A DNA stretch of 64,000 nt from Schauerella fraxinea (GTDB lineage Bacteria; Pseudomonadota; Gammaproteobacteria; Burkholderiales; Burkholderiaceae_B): the NCBI GenBank assembly GCA_030849945.1, contig JAVDKK010000001.1, positions 620,001 through 684,000 of the forward strand, given 5' to 3'. The notes under the pieces are model-generated. The model was not told the origin of the DNA, searched no databases, and saw only the letters and a list, made by a program, of their open reading frames with translations. The translations under genes and the position numbers were made by a program. Positions 34,739 through 43,842 of the stretch are shown in pieces; the first letter of the stretch is position 1; every line of letters starts with the position of its first letter.

Positions 34739-35611
34739 ATGGCCACGATGCACATTCCCGAGTACCCCAAGCCCACGTTCGATACCGCGCAGCAAACGCC
34801 CCCGGGCAAAACCAACGCGATGACACCGCGCCCGGACCATGGCGAGACCACCTATCGCGGGTCCGACCGGCTGGCCGGCAAAGTCGCCATCATCACCGGC
34901 GCCGATAGCGGCATCGGCCGTGCCGTGGCCATTGCCTATGCCCGTGAAGGTGCCGACCTCGTGCTGTCTTATCTGGATGAGCACGATGATGCCCAAGAAA
35001 CGGAAAAGTGGGTGAAGGAAGCGGGCCGCGAAGCGGTGCTGATTCCCGGCGACATTTCCGATCCCGCGCACGCTGAAAGCATCGTCAAGCAAGCCATGGT
35101 GCAGTTCGGACGGCTGGATGTGCTCGTCAATAACGCGGCGTATCAAAACCCGGTCGATGAGATCGAAGACATCACAGTCGAAGATTGGAACCGCCACTAC
35201 GCCGTCAACATCCACGCGATGTTCTATCTCATCAAGGCCGCCCTGCCGCACTTGAAGGCCGGTGCGTCGATTGTGAATACCGCATCGATCAATGCGAAAA
35301 AGCCGGTAGCCAATCAACTGGCCTACTCGTCGACCAAGGCCGCGATCACCAACTTCACGTCGGGCCTCGCGCAGTCGCTGGCAAAACGCGGCATTCGCGC
35401 CAACGCTGTGCTGCCCGGTCCCATCTGGACGCCGTTGATTCCCTCGACGATGAAGCCCGAGGAAGTGGCCAAGTTCGGCACGCAGGTACCCTTCGATCGC
35501 CCTGGCCAACCGGCTGAATTGGCGCCGTCGTATGTGATGCTTGCATCGGACGAAAGCAGCTACACTTCCGGCGCCATGATCACCGTGGCGGGCGGCGCGT
35601 CGATTCTTTAG
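34739..35611 (+). CDS. short-chain dehydrogenase (general-stress type, YhdF/YhxC-like)
   Basis: A 290-residue SDR with an extended N-terminus before the cofactor loop ITGADSGIGRAVAIAYARE, followed by VLVNNAAYQNP, catalytic NTASIN and YSSTKAAITNF. The N-terminal extension (about 45 residues, MATMHIPEYPKPTFDTAQ) and SYTSGAMITVAGG near the end are typical of stress-induced SDRs sometimes annotated as glucose or generic oxidoreductases. A GGAG site precedes the ATG. Confidence 0.88.
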   Translation: MATMHIPEYPKPTFDTAQQTPPGKTNAMTPRPDHGETTYRGSDRLAGKVAIITGADSGIGRAVAIAYAREGADLVLSYLDEHDDAQETEKWVKEAGREAVLIPGDISDPAHAESIVKQAMVQFGRLDVLVNNAAYQNPVDEIEDITVEDWNRHYAVNIHAMFYLIKAALPHLKAGASIVNTASINAKKPVANQLAYSSTKAAITNFTSGLAQSLAKRGIRANAVLPGPIWTPLIPSTMKPEEVAKFGTQVPFDRPGQPAELAPSYVMLASDESSYTSGAMITVAGGASIL

Positions 35612-35650
35612 CAGAACCCCACGCGCCGAATTTCACAAGGAGTGCGGTGC

Positions 35651-36088
35651 GTGTTGTCTGGTCAAGTTGAAGTAAACAAGATTCGTGGTGTGGGCTACGC
35701 CATCGCAGCCGTGCTGTGCCTGGCATGGACAGCCGGCACAGCTCAGGCCTCGACCGTAATCGCGTGTGATTGGGGTGGCCAGATCACCAGCGAGCCGCAG
35801 ATCGTGCGCGAGATCGGCGCCGACAAGCGCGAGATCGTCACCACGCGGTTCGGCATGGCGCTCTCGCAGTCAGCCAAGGCGCGGGCCACACGCAACGACG
35901 ACGACTGCACCCACGAAGAGAAGGAAGCGGTAAACATCAGGTTGTCGGGCACACATGCCAACCTGCGCAAAGGCGACTCCATACTTCTGCGCTACGGCTA
36001 CATCGACGGTGGTCAGGCGCAAGGTCGTTACACCTTCGACCTCCTGAACTGCACCACCGCCAACAGCGCCCTCTGCACCAAGCCGTAA
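35651..36088 (+). CDS. secreted protein of unknown function
   Basis: A 145-residue protein with a signal peptide (YAIAAVLCLAWTAGTAQA) and a mature domain with several Cys (IACDWGG, DDDCTHEE, LLNCTTANSALCTKP) that could form two disulfides. AAGGAG at 35637-35642 best supports the GTG at 35651; GTG 35642 and TTG 35654 are alternatives. I recognise no family. It follows the stress SDR by 39 bases and converges on the FAH-family gene with no gap. Confidence 0.65.
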   Translation: MLSGQVEVNKIRGVGYAIAAVLCLAWTAGTAQASTVIACDWGGQITSEPQIVREIGADKREIVTTRFGMALSQSAKARATRNDDDCTHEEKEAVNIRLSGTHANLRKGDSILLRYGYIDGGQAQGRYTFDLLNCTTANSALCTKP

Positions 36089-36931
36089 TCAATCGGCGCG
36101 CATCGTTTGACGTTGCGCGCCCAGGCCGGCCACTCCCAGCTCCACCACGTCGCCTGGTTTCAGAAAGCGTTGCGGCTTCTTGCCCATGCCCACACCGGGC
36201 GGCGTGCCGGTCGCGATCACATCGCCGGGCTGCAGCGACATGAACTGGCTGAGATAAGACACGATGTGCGCCACGCCGAAGATCATCGTGCGCGTCGATC
36301 CCTGCTGCATCGTCTCGCCGTTCACCTTCAGCCACATATCCAGATTGCCGGGATCGCCGATCTCATCGCGCGTGACCAGCCACGGTCCGATGGGCCCGAA
36401 CGTGTCGCACGATTTGCCCTTGGTCCACTGCCCCTGGCGCTCGATCTGAAACGCGCGCTCGCTTACGTCATTGGCCACACAATAGCCGGCCACATAATCC
36501 AGCGCATCGGCTTCGGACACATACTTCGCGGTGCGACCGATCACAATGGCCAGCTCGACTTCCCAGTCGGTCTTTTCCGAGCCGCGCGGGATCAGCACGT
36601 CGTCGTTGGGCCCCACGATGGCGGAAGTCGCTTTCATGAACACGATGGGTTCGGACGGCGCCTGCAACCCCGCTTCAGCCGCGTGATCGGAATAGTTCAA
36701 CCCGATGCAGACGAACTTGCCGGTGCCCGCCACGCAGGGTCCCAAGCGCGGATTGCCCGGCACCTCGGGCAATGACGCCGTATTCAGCGCCGCCAGACGC
36801 GTGAGCGACGCAGGGCTCAAATGCTCGCCCCCGACGTCGGCAATCTGCGCCGACAGATCGCGCAACACGCCCTCGGCATCGATCAAACCGGGCTTCTCCT
36901 GGCCGGCGGTGCCATATCTCACAAGTTTCAA
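36089..36931 (-). CDS. fumarylacetoacetate hydrolase family protein
   Basis: A 280-residue FAH-fold enzyme of the ureidoglycolate lyase/2,4-diketo-3-deoxy-L-fuconate hydrolase type. The core has CIGLNYSDHAAEAG, DWEVELAIVIGRTAKYVSE (metal-binding Glu/Asp set) and DVIATGTPPGVGMG. FAH hydrolases cut the C-C bond of 2,4-diketo-3-deoxy sugar acids. It is divergent from a sugar-acid dehydratase and just downstream of an apparent SDR remnant, which fits a diketo-hydrolase sugar-acid pathway (inference). Confidence 0.87.
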   Translation of the reverse strand: MKLVRYGTAGQEKPGLIDAEGVLRDLSAQIADVGGEHLSPASLTRLAALNTASLPEVPGNPRLGPCVAGTGKFVCIGLNYSDHAAEAGLQAPSEPIVFMKATSAIVGPNDDVLIPRGSEKTDWEVELAIVIGRTAKYVSEADALDYVAGYCVANDVSERAFQIERQGQWTKGKSCDTFGPIGPWLVTRDEIGDPGNLDMWLKVNGETMQQGSTRTMIFGVAHIVSYLSQFMSLQPGDVIATGTPPGVGMGKKPQRFLKPGDVVELGVAGLGAQRQTMRAD

Positions 36932-37050
36932 GTCCGTGCTCCTCGTTGGGACGCGTCATTAAGTTTGACGCGTCAGTCTGATCGTTCGGTCGAGTCGTTC
37001 GCGCCATCTGGGTAACCCATCTGTCTGGCTCATCAGGCCAACCTGTCGAG

Positions 37051-37110
37051 TCACTTCAGCACGCCCCCATTGACGTCGACCCATTGGGTGGAATCGTTCA
37101 CCCAAGTATC
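37051..37110 (-). pseudogene. C-terminal remnant of a short-chain dehydrogenase
   Basis: On the minus strand this stretch reads DTWVNDSTQWVDVNGGVLK and then TGA. The QWVDVNGG ending is the typical SDR C-terminus. Upstream codons carry no SDR sequence, and no start is seen, so it appears to be a scrap left by deletion of a gene that preceded the FAH hydrolase in the same direction. The short length makes this tentative. Confidence 0.4.
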
Positions 37111-37219
37111 GTCAATGATATGTTGTCGGAAGCCGTCGTGTCGTCCGCCCCCAATCGGGTAGGCGTGCCACGTGCTGATCGCTCCGCTCCAAAACGCCCG
37201 AACCCGTAGAGACACCGCC

Positions 37220-39004
37220 ATGGCCACATCCCCTCCCGTCCGCCGCCTGCGTTCGCTGGACTGGTTTCAGAACCCCGATCACATCGACATGACCGCGATC
37301 TATCTTGAACGGTTCATGAACTACGGCGTGACGCCCGAGGAACTGTGCGCCGGCAAACCCATCATCGGCATCGCTCAAAGCGGCAGCGACCTCACGCCCT
37401 GTAATCGCGTGCATGTTGACCTGGTCAAACGCGTGCGCGACGGGATTCGAGATGCCGGCGGCATTCCCATCGAATTTCCCACGCATCCCATTTTCGAGAA
37501 CTGCAAGCGCCCTACTGCAGCATTGGACCGCAACCTGGCGTACCTGGGTCTGGTGGAAATTCTCTACGGGTACCCCATCGATGGCGTGGTGCTCACCACC
37601 GGCTGCGACAAGACCACCCCATCTGCACTGATGGCGGCGTCCACGGTAGACATCCCCGCGATCGTGCTCTCGGGCGGCCCGATGCTGGATGGCTGGCACG
37701 ACGGCGAACTGGTGGGCTCCGGCACGGTGATCTGGCGCTCGCGCCGCAAGCTTGCCGCAGGCGAGATCGACGAGCAGGAATTTCTCCAGTTGGCGCTCGA
37801 CTCTGCGCCGTCGCTCGGTCACTGCAACACGATGGGCACGGCCTCCACGATGAACGCCATGGCCGAAGCGCTGGGCATGTCGCTCACCGGCTGCGCCGCC
37901 ATCCCCGCCACCTATCGCGAACGCGGCCAGATCGCATACCGCACGGGCAAGCGTGCGGTGGAGCTGGTGTTGGCCGATGTAAAACCGTCGGACATCATGA
38001 CGCGGGCCGCCTTCATCAACGCCGTGCGCACCAATACGGCATTGGGCGGCTCCACCAACGCCCAGCCGCACCTGATGGCCATGGCGCGCCATGCGGGCGT
38101 CGAACTCACGCTGGATGACTGGCAAAAGTACGGTTACGACATCCCACTATTGGCCAACGTGCAACCCGCAGGCGCGTATCTCGGCGAACGCTTTCACCGC
38201 GCCGGCGGCGTGCCCGCCATCATGTGGGAGCTGCTGCACAACGACCTGCTCGATGGCTCGTGCATGACGGTTACCGGCAGCACGATGGGTGAGAACCTCA
38301 TCGGCCGCGAGTCCCACGACCGTGAGGTCATCTATGCGTTCAACGAACCCATCAAGGAACGCGCGGGCTTTCTGGTCTTGCGCGGCAACCTGTTCGACTT
38401 CGCGATCATGAAAACCAGCGTGATCTCGCAGGGCTTTTACGATCGCTATCTGAGCGAGCCCGGCCGCGAAGGCATTTTCGAATGCCGCGCCGCCGTCTTC
38501 GATGGCTCGGAGGATTATCACCAGCGCATCAACGATCCCGCGCTGGGCATCGACGAAGACTCGATCCTCGTGATGCGCGGCGCCGGTCCCATCGGCTGGC
38601 CGGGCTCAGCCGAAGTGGTCAACATGCAGCCGCCCGACTTCTTGATCAAACGCGGCATCAACAGCTTGCCGACGCTTGGCGATGGCCGACAGTCCGGTAC
38701 GGCAGATAGCCCGTCGATCCTGCACGCCTCGCCCGAGAGCGCCGCTGGCGGCGGCCTCGCGTGGCTGCGTACCGGAGACGTGATCCGCATCGACCTTACT
38801 CGCGGACGTTGCGATGCCCTGGTCAACGAAGAAGAAATCGCGCGGCGTCTACGCGAAGAAACGATACCTGCCATTCCGGCCGACGCCACACCATGGCAGA
38901 TGATTTATCGCCGCACGGTAGGGCATTTGTCCGAAGGCGCGGTGATCGAGGATGCCGTGAAGTTTCATCGCGTGGCCAGAACGCTGCCGCGACATAATCA
39001 TTGA
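37220..39004 (+). CDS. IlvD/Edd family sugar-acid dehydratase, xylonate/arabinonate type
   Basis: A 594-residue Fe-S dehydratase that converts an aldonic acid to its 2-keto-3-deoxy form. It closely follows the Caulobacter XylD pattern: SRDWF-like RSLDWFQNPDHIDMTAIYLE, TTGCDKTTPSALMAAS and GHCNTMGTASTMNA (cluster Cys residues), PPDFLIKRGINSLPTLGDGR, and the C-terminal PRHNH. D-xylonate, L-arabinonate or L-fuconate could be the substrate. The ATG at 37220 matches the family start. No kinase or aldolase gene is adjacent; the only partner is the divergent FAH hydrolase. Confidence 0.88.
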   Translation: MATSPPVRRLRSLDWFQNPDHIDMTAIYLERFMNYGVTPEELCAGKPIIGIAQSGSDLTPCNRVHVDLVKRVRDGIRDAGGIPIEFPTHPIFENCKRPTAALDRNLAYLGLVEILYGYPIDGVVLTTGCDKTTPSALMAASTVDIPAIVLSGGPMLDGWHDGELVGSGTVIWRSRRKLAAGEIDEQEFLQLALDSAPSLGHCNTMGTASTMNAMAEALGMSLTGCAAIPATYRERGQIAYRTGKRAVELVLADVKPSDIMTRAAFINAVRTNTALGGSTNAQPHLMAMARHAGVELTLDDWQKYGYDIPLLANVQPAGAYLGERFHRAGGVPAIMWELLHNDLLDGSCMTVTGSTMGENLIGRESHDREVIYAFNEPIKERAGFLVLRGNLFDFAIMKTSVISQGFYDRYLSEPGREGIFECRAAVFDGSEDYHQRINDPALGIDEDSILVMRGAGPIGWPGSAEVVNMQPPDFLIKRGINSLPTLGDGRQSGTADSPSILHASPESAAGGGLAWLRTGDVIRIDLTRGRCDALVNEEEIARRLREETIPAIPADATPWQMIYRRTVGHLSEGAVIEDAVKFHRVARTLPRHNH

Positions 39005-39042
39005 GAAACGCAGGGCGTTCGACTTGACGCTCGCCCCTTGGG

Positions 39043-39441
39043 TCAAACGCCGGCTTGCTGGTGGCGATACTCCTGCGTCAATCCACCGTAGCCATACGCC
39101 GCTGCGCGCGCATCGATCAGATGCACATACGACACCTCATGCAGATCGGGCCGCAGTGCCGCCATCGCCGCATGAATCTCACGCAGATAGCGGGCCTTCT
39201 CCGCTTTGGTATTCGTTTCGTCGGTGATGCTGATGTCCAGGTGAAACGCTGTCCGGTTCAAGTCCGCAAGCGTTTCGCCGCCGATGAACCACGCGTCTGC
39301 CGCGATGTACTGCACCGTGATCGCAATCACGGGTTGCTGCTTGCCGAGCACCGATTGCGTAAGGTTCACCACGCGATCGACCACGTTGCGCGTCAACTGC
39401 GGATCGGGCGTGCCGGAGAGGTGAATAACGATATGAGGCAT
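39043..39441 (-). CDS. tautomerase family protein
   Basis: A 132-residue tautomerase-superfamily protein with the catalytic N-terminal Pro (MPHIVIHLSG) and two linked beta-alpha-beta units; VLGKQQPVIAITVQYIAADAW is a typical core strand region (given in pieces). It is about twice the length of 4-oxalocrotonate tautomerase, consistent with a fused, MSAD-like type. It is divergent from a LysR gene that may control it. Confidence 0.82.
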   Translation of the reverse strand: MPHIVIHLSGTPDPQLTRNVVDRVVNLTQSVLGKQQPVIAITVQYIAADAWFIGGETLADLNRTAFHLDISITDETNTKAEKARYLREIHAAMAALRPDLHEVSYVHLIDARAAAYGYGGLTQEYRHQQAGV

Positions 39442-39554
39442 GACGACTCCAGATAAGGGAATGGAATGAGCGACACCCCATTGTGGAGAAGATCGTGCTA
39501 TTTGAATAACGGGAAGATATGATGGATGTCACCCGTTTCTCACATAGATGTCTC

Positions 39555-40448
39555 ATGCCCGTTCTGGACAGCGAACAGCTCAACACCTTCGTCGCGGTCA
39601 TCGATGCCGGCAGCCTCACGGCCGCAGCACCTCGCGTGTTTCTTTCGCAGTCGGCCGTGAGCGAGCAGATGCGCAAGCTCGAGGCGCGCGTCGGCGTGCC
39701 CTTGTTCACGCGCAGCAAGTCGGGCGTGGCGGCAACGGCCGCAGGCGACCGGCTTGCCGTCTATGCGCGGCAGATAGTGGCGCTCTCGGATCGCGCGATG
39801 CGGGATCTGCACGACGACGCGCTCGCGGGCGAGCTCCGCCTGGGCGTGACCGACTATTTTCGTCCAGGCGATCTGGCCACCCTGCTTAGCCGCCTCAATG
39901 TGGCGTACCCACAGCTTCGTTTGCACGTGACCGTGTTGAAGAGCGGGGCAATCGAGGCCGGCTACGCCGCGGGCGACTTCGACGTGGGTCTCACCATGCG
40001 CATTCTGCCTCCCAGGGCCGCGGCATCGGTCGCCCCCCTACGCAAACAGAAGGCCACGAGAACGACCCAGGCCTTACGGCGCGAACGCTTGATCTGGATG
40101 GGCGCATCCGGCCTCGTACATCATCGCGATCAGCCCCTGCGATTGCTGGTGCTTCCAGATACCTGCTCGCTGCACCAGTTCACCATCAAGCGGCTGCGCG
40201 CGGCAAAGGTGCCATTCACCGTGGCGCACGTGGCCTCCGGCGTGGCAGGCCTGCAGTCGGCCTTGGCAGCGGGATTGGGCGTGGCGTGCCTGAACGAATC
40301 CGCGCTATGCGAAGGTGTTGCCGCGCTGGCCAGCGGACCTAGGCTACCGGCATTACCCGCCGTCGAATTTCAGCTACTCGAACCGCGCTACGGCGAAAGC
40401 GGCTTCGTCACCCGCGCGCGAGATATGCTGGCCGAGCAGATGGCCTAG
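39555..40448 (+). CDS. LysR family transcriptional regulator
   Basis: A 297-residue LysR protein (VLDSEQLNTFVAVIDAGSLT; FLSQSAVSEQMRKLEARVG). The ATG at 39555 is the family start. The middle of the effector domain (about 160-190) contains a Lys/Arg-rich stretch, RKQKATRTTQALRRER, that is more basic than usual and might reflect a local double frameshift or relaxed selection. It is divergent from the tautomerase gene. Confidence 0.85.
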   Translation: MPVLDSEQLNTFVAVIDAGSLTAAAPRVFLSQSAVSEQMRKLEARVGVPLFTRSKSGVAATAAGDRLAVYARQIVALSDRAMRDLHDDALAGELRLGVTDYFRPGDLATLLSRLNVAYPQLRLHVTVLKSGAIEAGYAAGDFDVGLTMRILPPRAAASVAPLRKQKATRTTQALRRERLIWMGASGLVHHRDQPLRLLVLPDTCSLHQFTIKRLRAAKVPFTVAHVASGVAGLQSALAAGLGVACLNESALCEGVAALASGPRLPALPAVEFQLLEPRYGESGFVTRARDMLAEQMA

Positions 40449-40602
40449 TGCGGTGCCGCATAATGCGGATAGGTCGGGATACTGAAAAATGCTGAACATG
40501 CTGGAACTGCGACGCCGGCTTGTAGGTGGCGTGAACGTAGCCGTACGCTGCATCAAGTACACCGACCGCACATTCACCAACAACTTTTTCGGAACACCAC
40601 AC

Positions 40603-40977
40603 GTGATTCAAGACACCGCCATTGCCGTCGTGCAAAAGCAGCTCGACGCCTACAACGCCAAGGACCTGGAAACCCTGCTGCAAACCTACGCGCCAGACGC
40701 GGAACAATACGCCCTGCACGGCGAGCTTCTGGCACGCGGCCATGAGACCCTGCGCACGCGTTTCGCCGCGCGACTGGCCGAACCCGATCTGCACGCCCGG
40801 TTGCTGTCGCGCGCGGTAATGGAAAACGTCGTCAGCGATTTCGAATTGGTCACGCGCAACTTCCCCGAAGGACGCGGCACTGTGGAAGTGCTGTGCGTGT
40901 ACGAGGTGATCGATGGGCGCATTCAGCGTGCATCGTTTGCAGTGGGTAAGCCGAAGATCGAGACGTCGAGCACCTAA
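40603..40977 (+). CDS. NTF2-like (SnoaL-type) protein
   Basis: A 124-residue protein of the nuclear transport factor 2 / SnoaL superfamily: AIAVVQKQLDAYNAKDLETL is the signature first helix and DAEQYALHG the first strand; VEVLCVYEVIDGRIQR closes the cone. These proteins are often isomerases or small-ligand binders; the activity is unknown. I prefer the GTG at 40603, which matches the usual family N-terminus; ATG 40489 would add 38 residues. Confidence 0.75.
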   Translation: MIQDTAIAVVQKQLDAYNAKDLETLLQTYAPDAEQYALHGELLARGHETLRTRFAARLAEPDLHARLLSRAVMENVVSDFELVTRNFPEGRGTVEVLCVYEVIDGRIQRASFAVGKPKIETSST

Positions 40978-41016
40978 ACAAAACAAAATTCCGGGTACGT
41001 GCGCCATGCAAAAGAA

Positions 41017-41048
41017 AGGCCCCACGGATCATGCGATCCTTGGGGCCT
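41017..41048 (-). terminator. intrinsic terminator of the orphan binding-protein gene
   Basis: AGGCCCC (41017-41023) pairs with GGGGCCT (41042-41048), with a further GGATC/GATCC inner stem; T-rich sequence (TTTCTTTT) follows on the minus strand. It lies about 90 bases beyond the binding-protein stop. Confidence 0.7.
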
Positions 41049-41137
41049 ATCTCCTTGCAATCACCGAATGCGCGAGACGGTGCGAACACCGCGTTCATTC
41101 AACGCCCAACACCCTCACCCGCACTCGCTTCCGTCGC

Positions 41138-42763
41138 TTACTTCTTCGCCGGCGTGACCGAATTGGCCAACGTGTATTGATCGCGGCGGCCTTCGTAGTT
41201 CAGATCTTTGCGGAACGCCCAGATCGTGCTTTCGAAGTGCAGCGGAATCAACGGCACATTGTCCAACGCAATTTGCGTGGCCTTCTCGTAAAGCGCTTTA
41301 CGCTTGACCGGATCGACCGTGTTCGCGCCTTCGAGGTACACCTTGTCGAACTCGGCATTGCTGAACGCACCGTAGTTGCTCGTGCCCTGGCCCTTGGGCG
41401 CATCGGTCGACACCACCCACAGCTGGAACAACGCCGACGACTCACCCACTTCCGACGGCCAACCGCCCATCGAGAAGCTGAAGTCGCGCTTGGCACGCTT
41501 GGAGAAGTAGATCGATGCCGTCATCGCATCCACGTTCACCTTGATACCGATACGCGACAGGTATTGCGCCACCGCTTGCGAGATCTGACCGTCGTTCACA
41601 TAGCGATCGTTGGGCGAGGAGATGGTCATCTCGAAGCCGTTCGGATAGCCCGCTTCCGCCATCAACTTCTTGGCGCCTTCGGGGTCATACTTGATCTCTT
41701 TCACGTTCGGCACCGTGCCGAACATGCCATCGGGCATGTACTGGTAGGCGGGCGTAGCCATGCCGTCCATGATGCGGGACACGATGGCCTTGCGATCGAT
41801 GGCCATCGAAATCGCCTGGCGCACACGCACGTCGGCCAGCGGATTCTTGCCGTCTGCCGTCTTCACAAAGGGCGTCGGGTTGCGACCGATATCGGGTTGC
41901 CAGAAGATCAGGCGCGTCGACGGGGTCGACACGAACGCCAGCTTGGCGTTTTCCTTGATGCGCGGCAGGTCGCGCGCGGCCGGGTTTTCGATCACATCGA
42001 AGTCACCCGACAACAGACCCGTCAAACGCGGACCCGCGTTAGGCACGGGGATCAGACGCACTTCTTCCCACGCGGGCTTGGTGCCCCAGTAGTTGTCGTT
42101 GCGCGTGAGCACCACGCCCGAGCCCTTCACATACGACTTGAGCAGATACGGACCGGAGCCCACATTGATCTTGCCGGAGTTGAAGTCGCCGGCGGTGGGC
42201 CACGGGCCCGTCACGCCGCAACCTTCCTTCGGCTTGTACGTGAGCGGACCGTGCTCGACGATGCCGTTCCACAGGATCGGCAACGAGCGCGCGAATTCCG
42301 CCGGCAAGAGCGGCAGCGGACCATTGGTCTTGACGATCACGGTATACGGATCGGGCGTTTGCACATCGGCCAGGCGCTTGGTCACGTCGGTGTACGACGC
42401 CGACACGTTCGTCTCGTTATTCAGCGTGCGGCAGATCGTGAACAACACGTCTTCGGACGTCAACGGTTTGCCGTTCGAGAATTTCACATCCTTGCGCAGC
42501 TTGAATTCCCAGGTCGTGTCGTCCAACGTCTTCCAGGACGTGGCCAACGACGGCACCAGATTCATGTCCGCATCGCGCGCGACCAGGTAGCTGTAAATGT
42601 GGGTGGCCAACGCATCGTTAGCCGTCATCTTGTGATAATTGGGGTCGGCCGACGTAGGTTCGGCGGACAAGGCGATCTTCAGCGTCTGGGCGGAGGCCGC
42701 GCCAGTCAGACCTGCGAGGCCGATAACGCCGACCATCAGGGCGCGGGTAGCGCGTAACTTCAT
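41138..42763 (-). CDS. orphan ABC transporter substrate-binding protein, family 5
   Basis: A 541-residue periplasmic SBP of the peptide/nickel/opine family. The signal peptide ends GAASA-QTL; the motifs IALSAEPTSADPNYHKM, WEFKLRKDVKFSNGKPL and QAISMAIDRKAIVSRIM are conserved. No permease or ATPase gene is adjacent, so it must feed a transporter encoded elsewhere. It is related to, but clearly distinct from, the SBP at 11-12.6 kb. It has its own terminator. Confidence 0.9.
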   Translation of the reverse strand: MKLRATRALMVGVIGLAGLTGAASAQTLKIALSAEPTSADPNYHKMTANDALATHIYSYLVARDADMNLVPSLATSWKTLDDTTWEFKLRKDVKFSNGKPLTSEDVLFTICRTLNNETNVSASYTDVTKRLADVQTPDPYTVIVKTNGPLPLLPAEFARSLPILWNGIVEHGPLTYKPKEGCGVTGPWPTAGDFNSGKINVGSGPYLLKSYVKGSGVVLTRNDNYWGTKPAWEEVRLIPVPNAGPRLTGLLSGDFDVIENPAARDLPRIKENAKLAFVSTPSTRLIFWQPDIGRNPTPFVKTADGKNPLADVRVRQAISMAIDRKAIVSRIMDGMATPAYQYMPDGMFGTVPNVKEIKYDPEGAKKLMAEAGYPNGFEMTISSPNDRYVNDGQISQAVAQYLSRIGIKVNVDAMTASIYFSKRAKRDFSFSMGGWPSEVGESSALFQLWVVSTDAPKGQGTSNYGAFSNAEFDKVYLEGANTVDPVKRKALYEKATQIALDNVPLIPLHFESTIWAFRKDLNYEGRRDQYTLANSVTPAKK

Positions 42764-42927
42764 AACAACTCCGGATTAGTACCGACTATGGGTAACCGGG
42801 GATTATTCGTAAGGGTAGGGTCAGCGTCAATCGGGGTTTGCGCGGGCCGAACACCTTGGCTGGGCAACTGTCGGGCATGTGACCGCAAAATCGGTGATAC
42901 GGTGGCGCATCTTCTCTGCAGCGCAAT

Positions 42928-43842
42928 ATGAACGCCTCATCGCCGTCGAATCCGTCCTATAGCGTGCAATCCGCTACGTCGATTGGATTGCTTGCCATCC
43001 TGTTCTGGAGCGCCTCCGTAGGGCTCATCCGCACGATTGCGGAGGCACTGGGCCCCACGGGTGGGGCCGCCGTGATTTTCACCACCAGCGGGCTTCTGGT
43101 GTGTCTGGTGAGGGGATTGCCGCGGCTGAGCACGTTCAACCCGATCTACCTCTTTGTGGGCGGGCTGCTCTTCGTCGCGTACGAGGTGTGCCTCTCGCTC
43201 TCCATTGGCCTTGCGCACGACCGCTCGCAGGCCATGGAACTCGGCATGATCAATTATCTCTGGCCATGCCTGACGATTCTGCTCGCCGTGCTCTGCGGGC
43301 AGCAAAGGGGATCTCTGATGCTGATCCCAGGTGCGGTGCTCTCGTTTCTGGGCATCGTCTGGGTGATGAAGGGGTCGGGAGGTTGGTCACCCGAGCTGTT
43401 CGCCAGCAACCTTCAAGGCAACGCGACGGCGTATGGCCTTGCGTTCGCTGCGGCCTTTCTGTGGGCAATGTACTCGGTGCTCACGCGACGCTTCGGTGGC
43501 GGCAAAAGTGGCGTGGCGTGGTTTCTGCTCGCCACAGCGGCGGTGCTGTGGACGAAATATGCCCTGGGCGACGAGCCGCCGATTGCCATCACGCTCGAAA
43601 GCGGTGCGCAGGTGCTGGTGTTGTCGATTTTGACCGCAACGGGTTACTCCTGCTGGAACCTGGGCGTTCAACACGGACGGATCGCGGTCCTCGCGGCGGC
43701 GTCTTACTTCACCCCGGTGCTCTCGGTGTTGCTCGCCAGCCTGTGGCTGCGCACGCAGCCTTCCGTGGCGTTCTGGCAGGGGGTGGTGATGGTGACCGCA
43801 GGTTCACTCGTGTGTTGGCGCGCGACGCGGCTGCCGCGTTGA
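42928..43842 (+). CDS. EamA/DMT family exporter (YddG-like)
   Basis: A 304-residue inner-membrane drug/metabolite transporter with about ten helices in two EamA repeats (SIGLLAILFWSASVGLIRTI ... NATAYGLAFAAAFLWAMYSV). The pattern MELGMINYLWPCLTILLAVL matches YddG, an exporter of aromatic amino acids and methyl viologen. It is divergent from the orphan SBP gene and converges on a LysR gene. Confidence 0.88.
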   Translation: MNASSPSNPSYSVQSATSIGLLAILFWSASVGLIRTIAEALGPTGGAAVIFTTSGLLVCLVRGLPRLSTFNPIYLFVGGLLFVAYEVCLSLSIGLAHDRSQAMELGMINYLWPCLTILLAVLCGQQRGSLMLIPGAVLSFLGIVWVMKGSGGWSPELFASNLQGNATAYGLAFAAAFLWAMYSVLTRRFGGGKSGVAWFLLATAAVLWTKYALGDEPPIAITLESGAQVLVLSILTATGYSCWNLGVQHGRIAVLAAASYFTPVLSVLLASLWLRTQPSVAFWQGVVMVTAGSLVCWRATRLPR

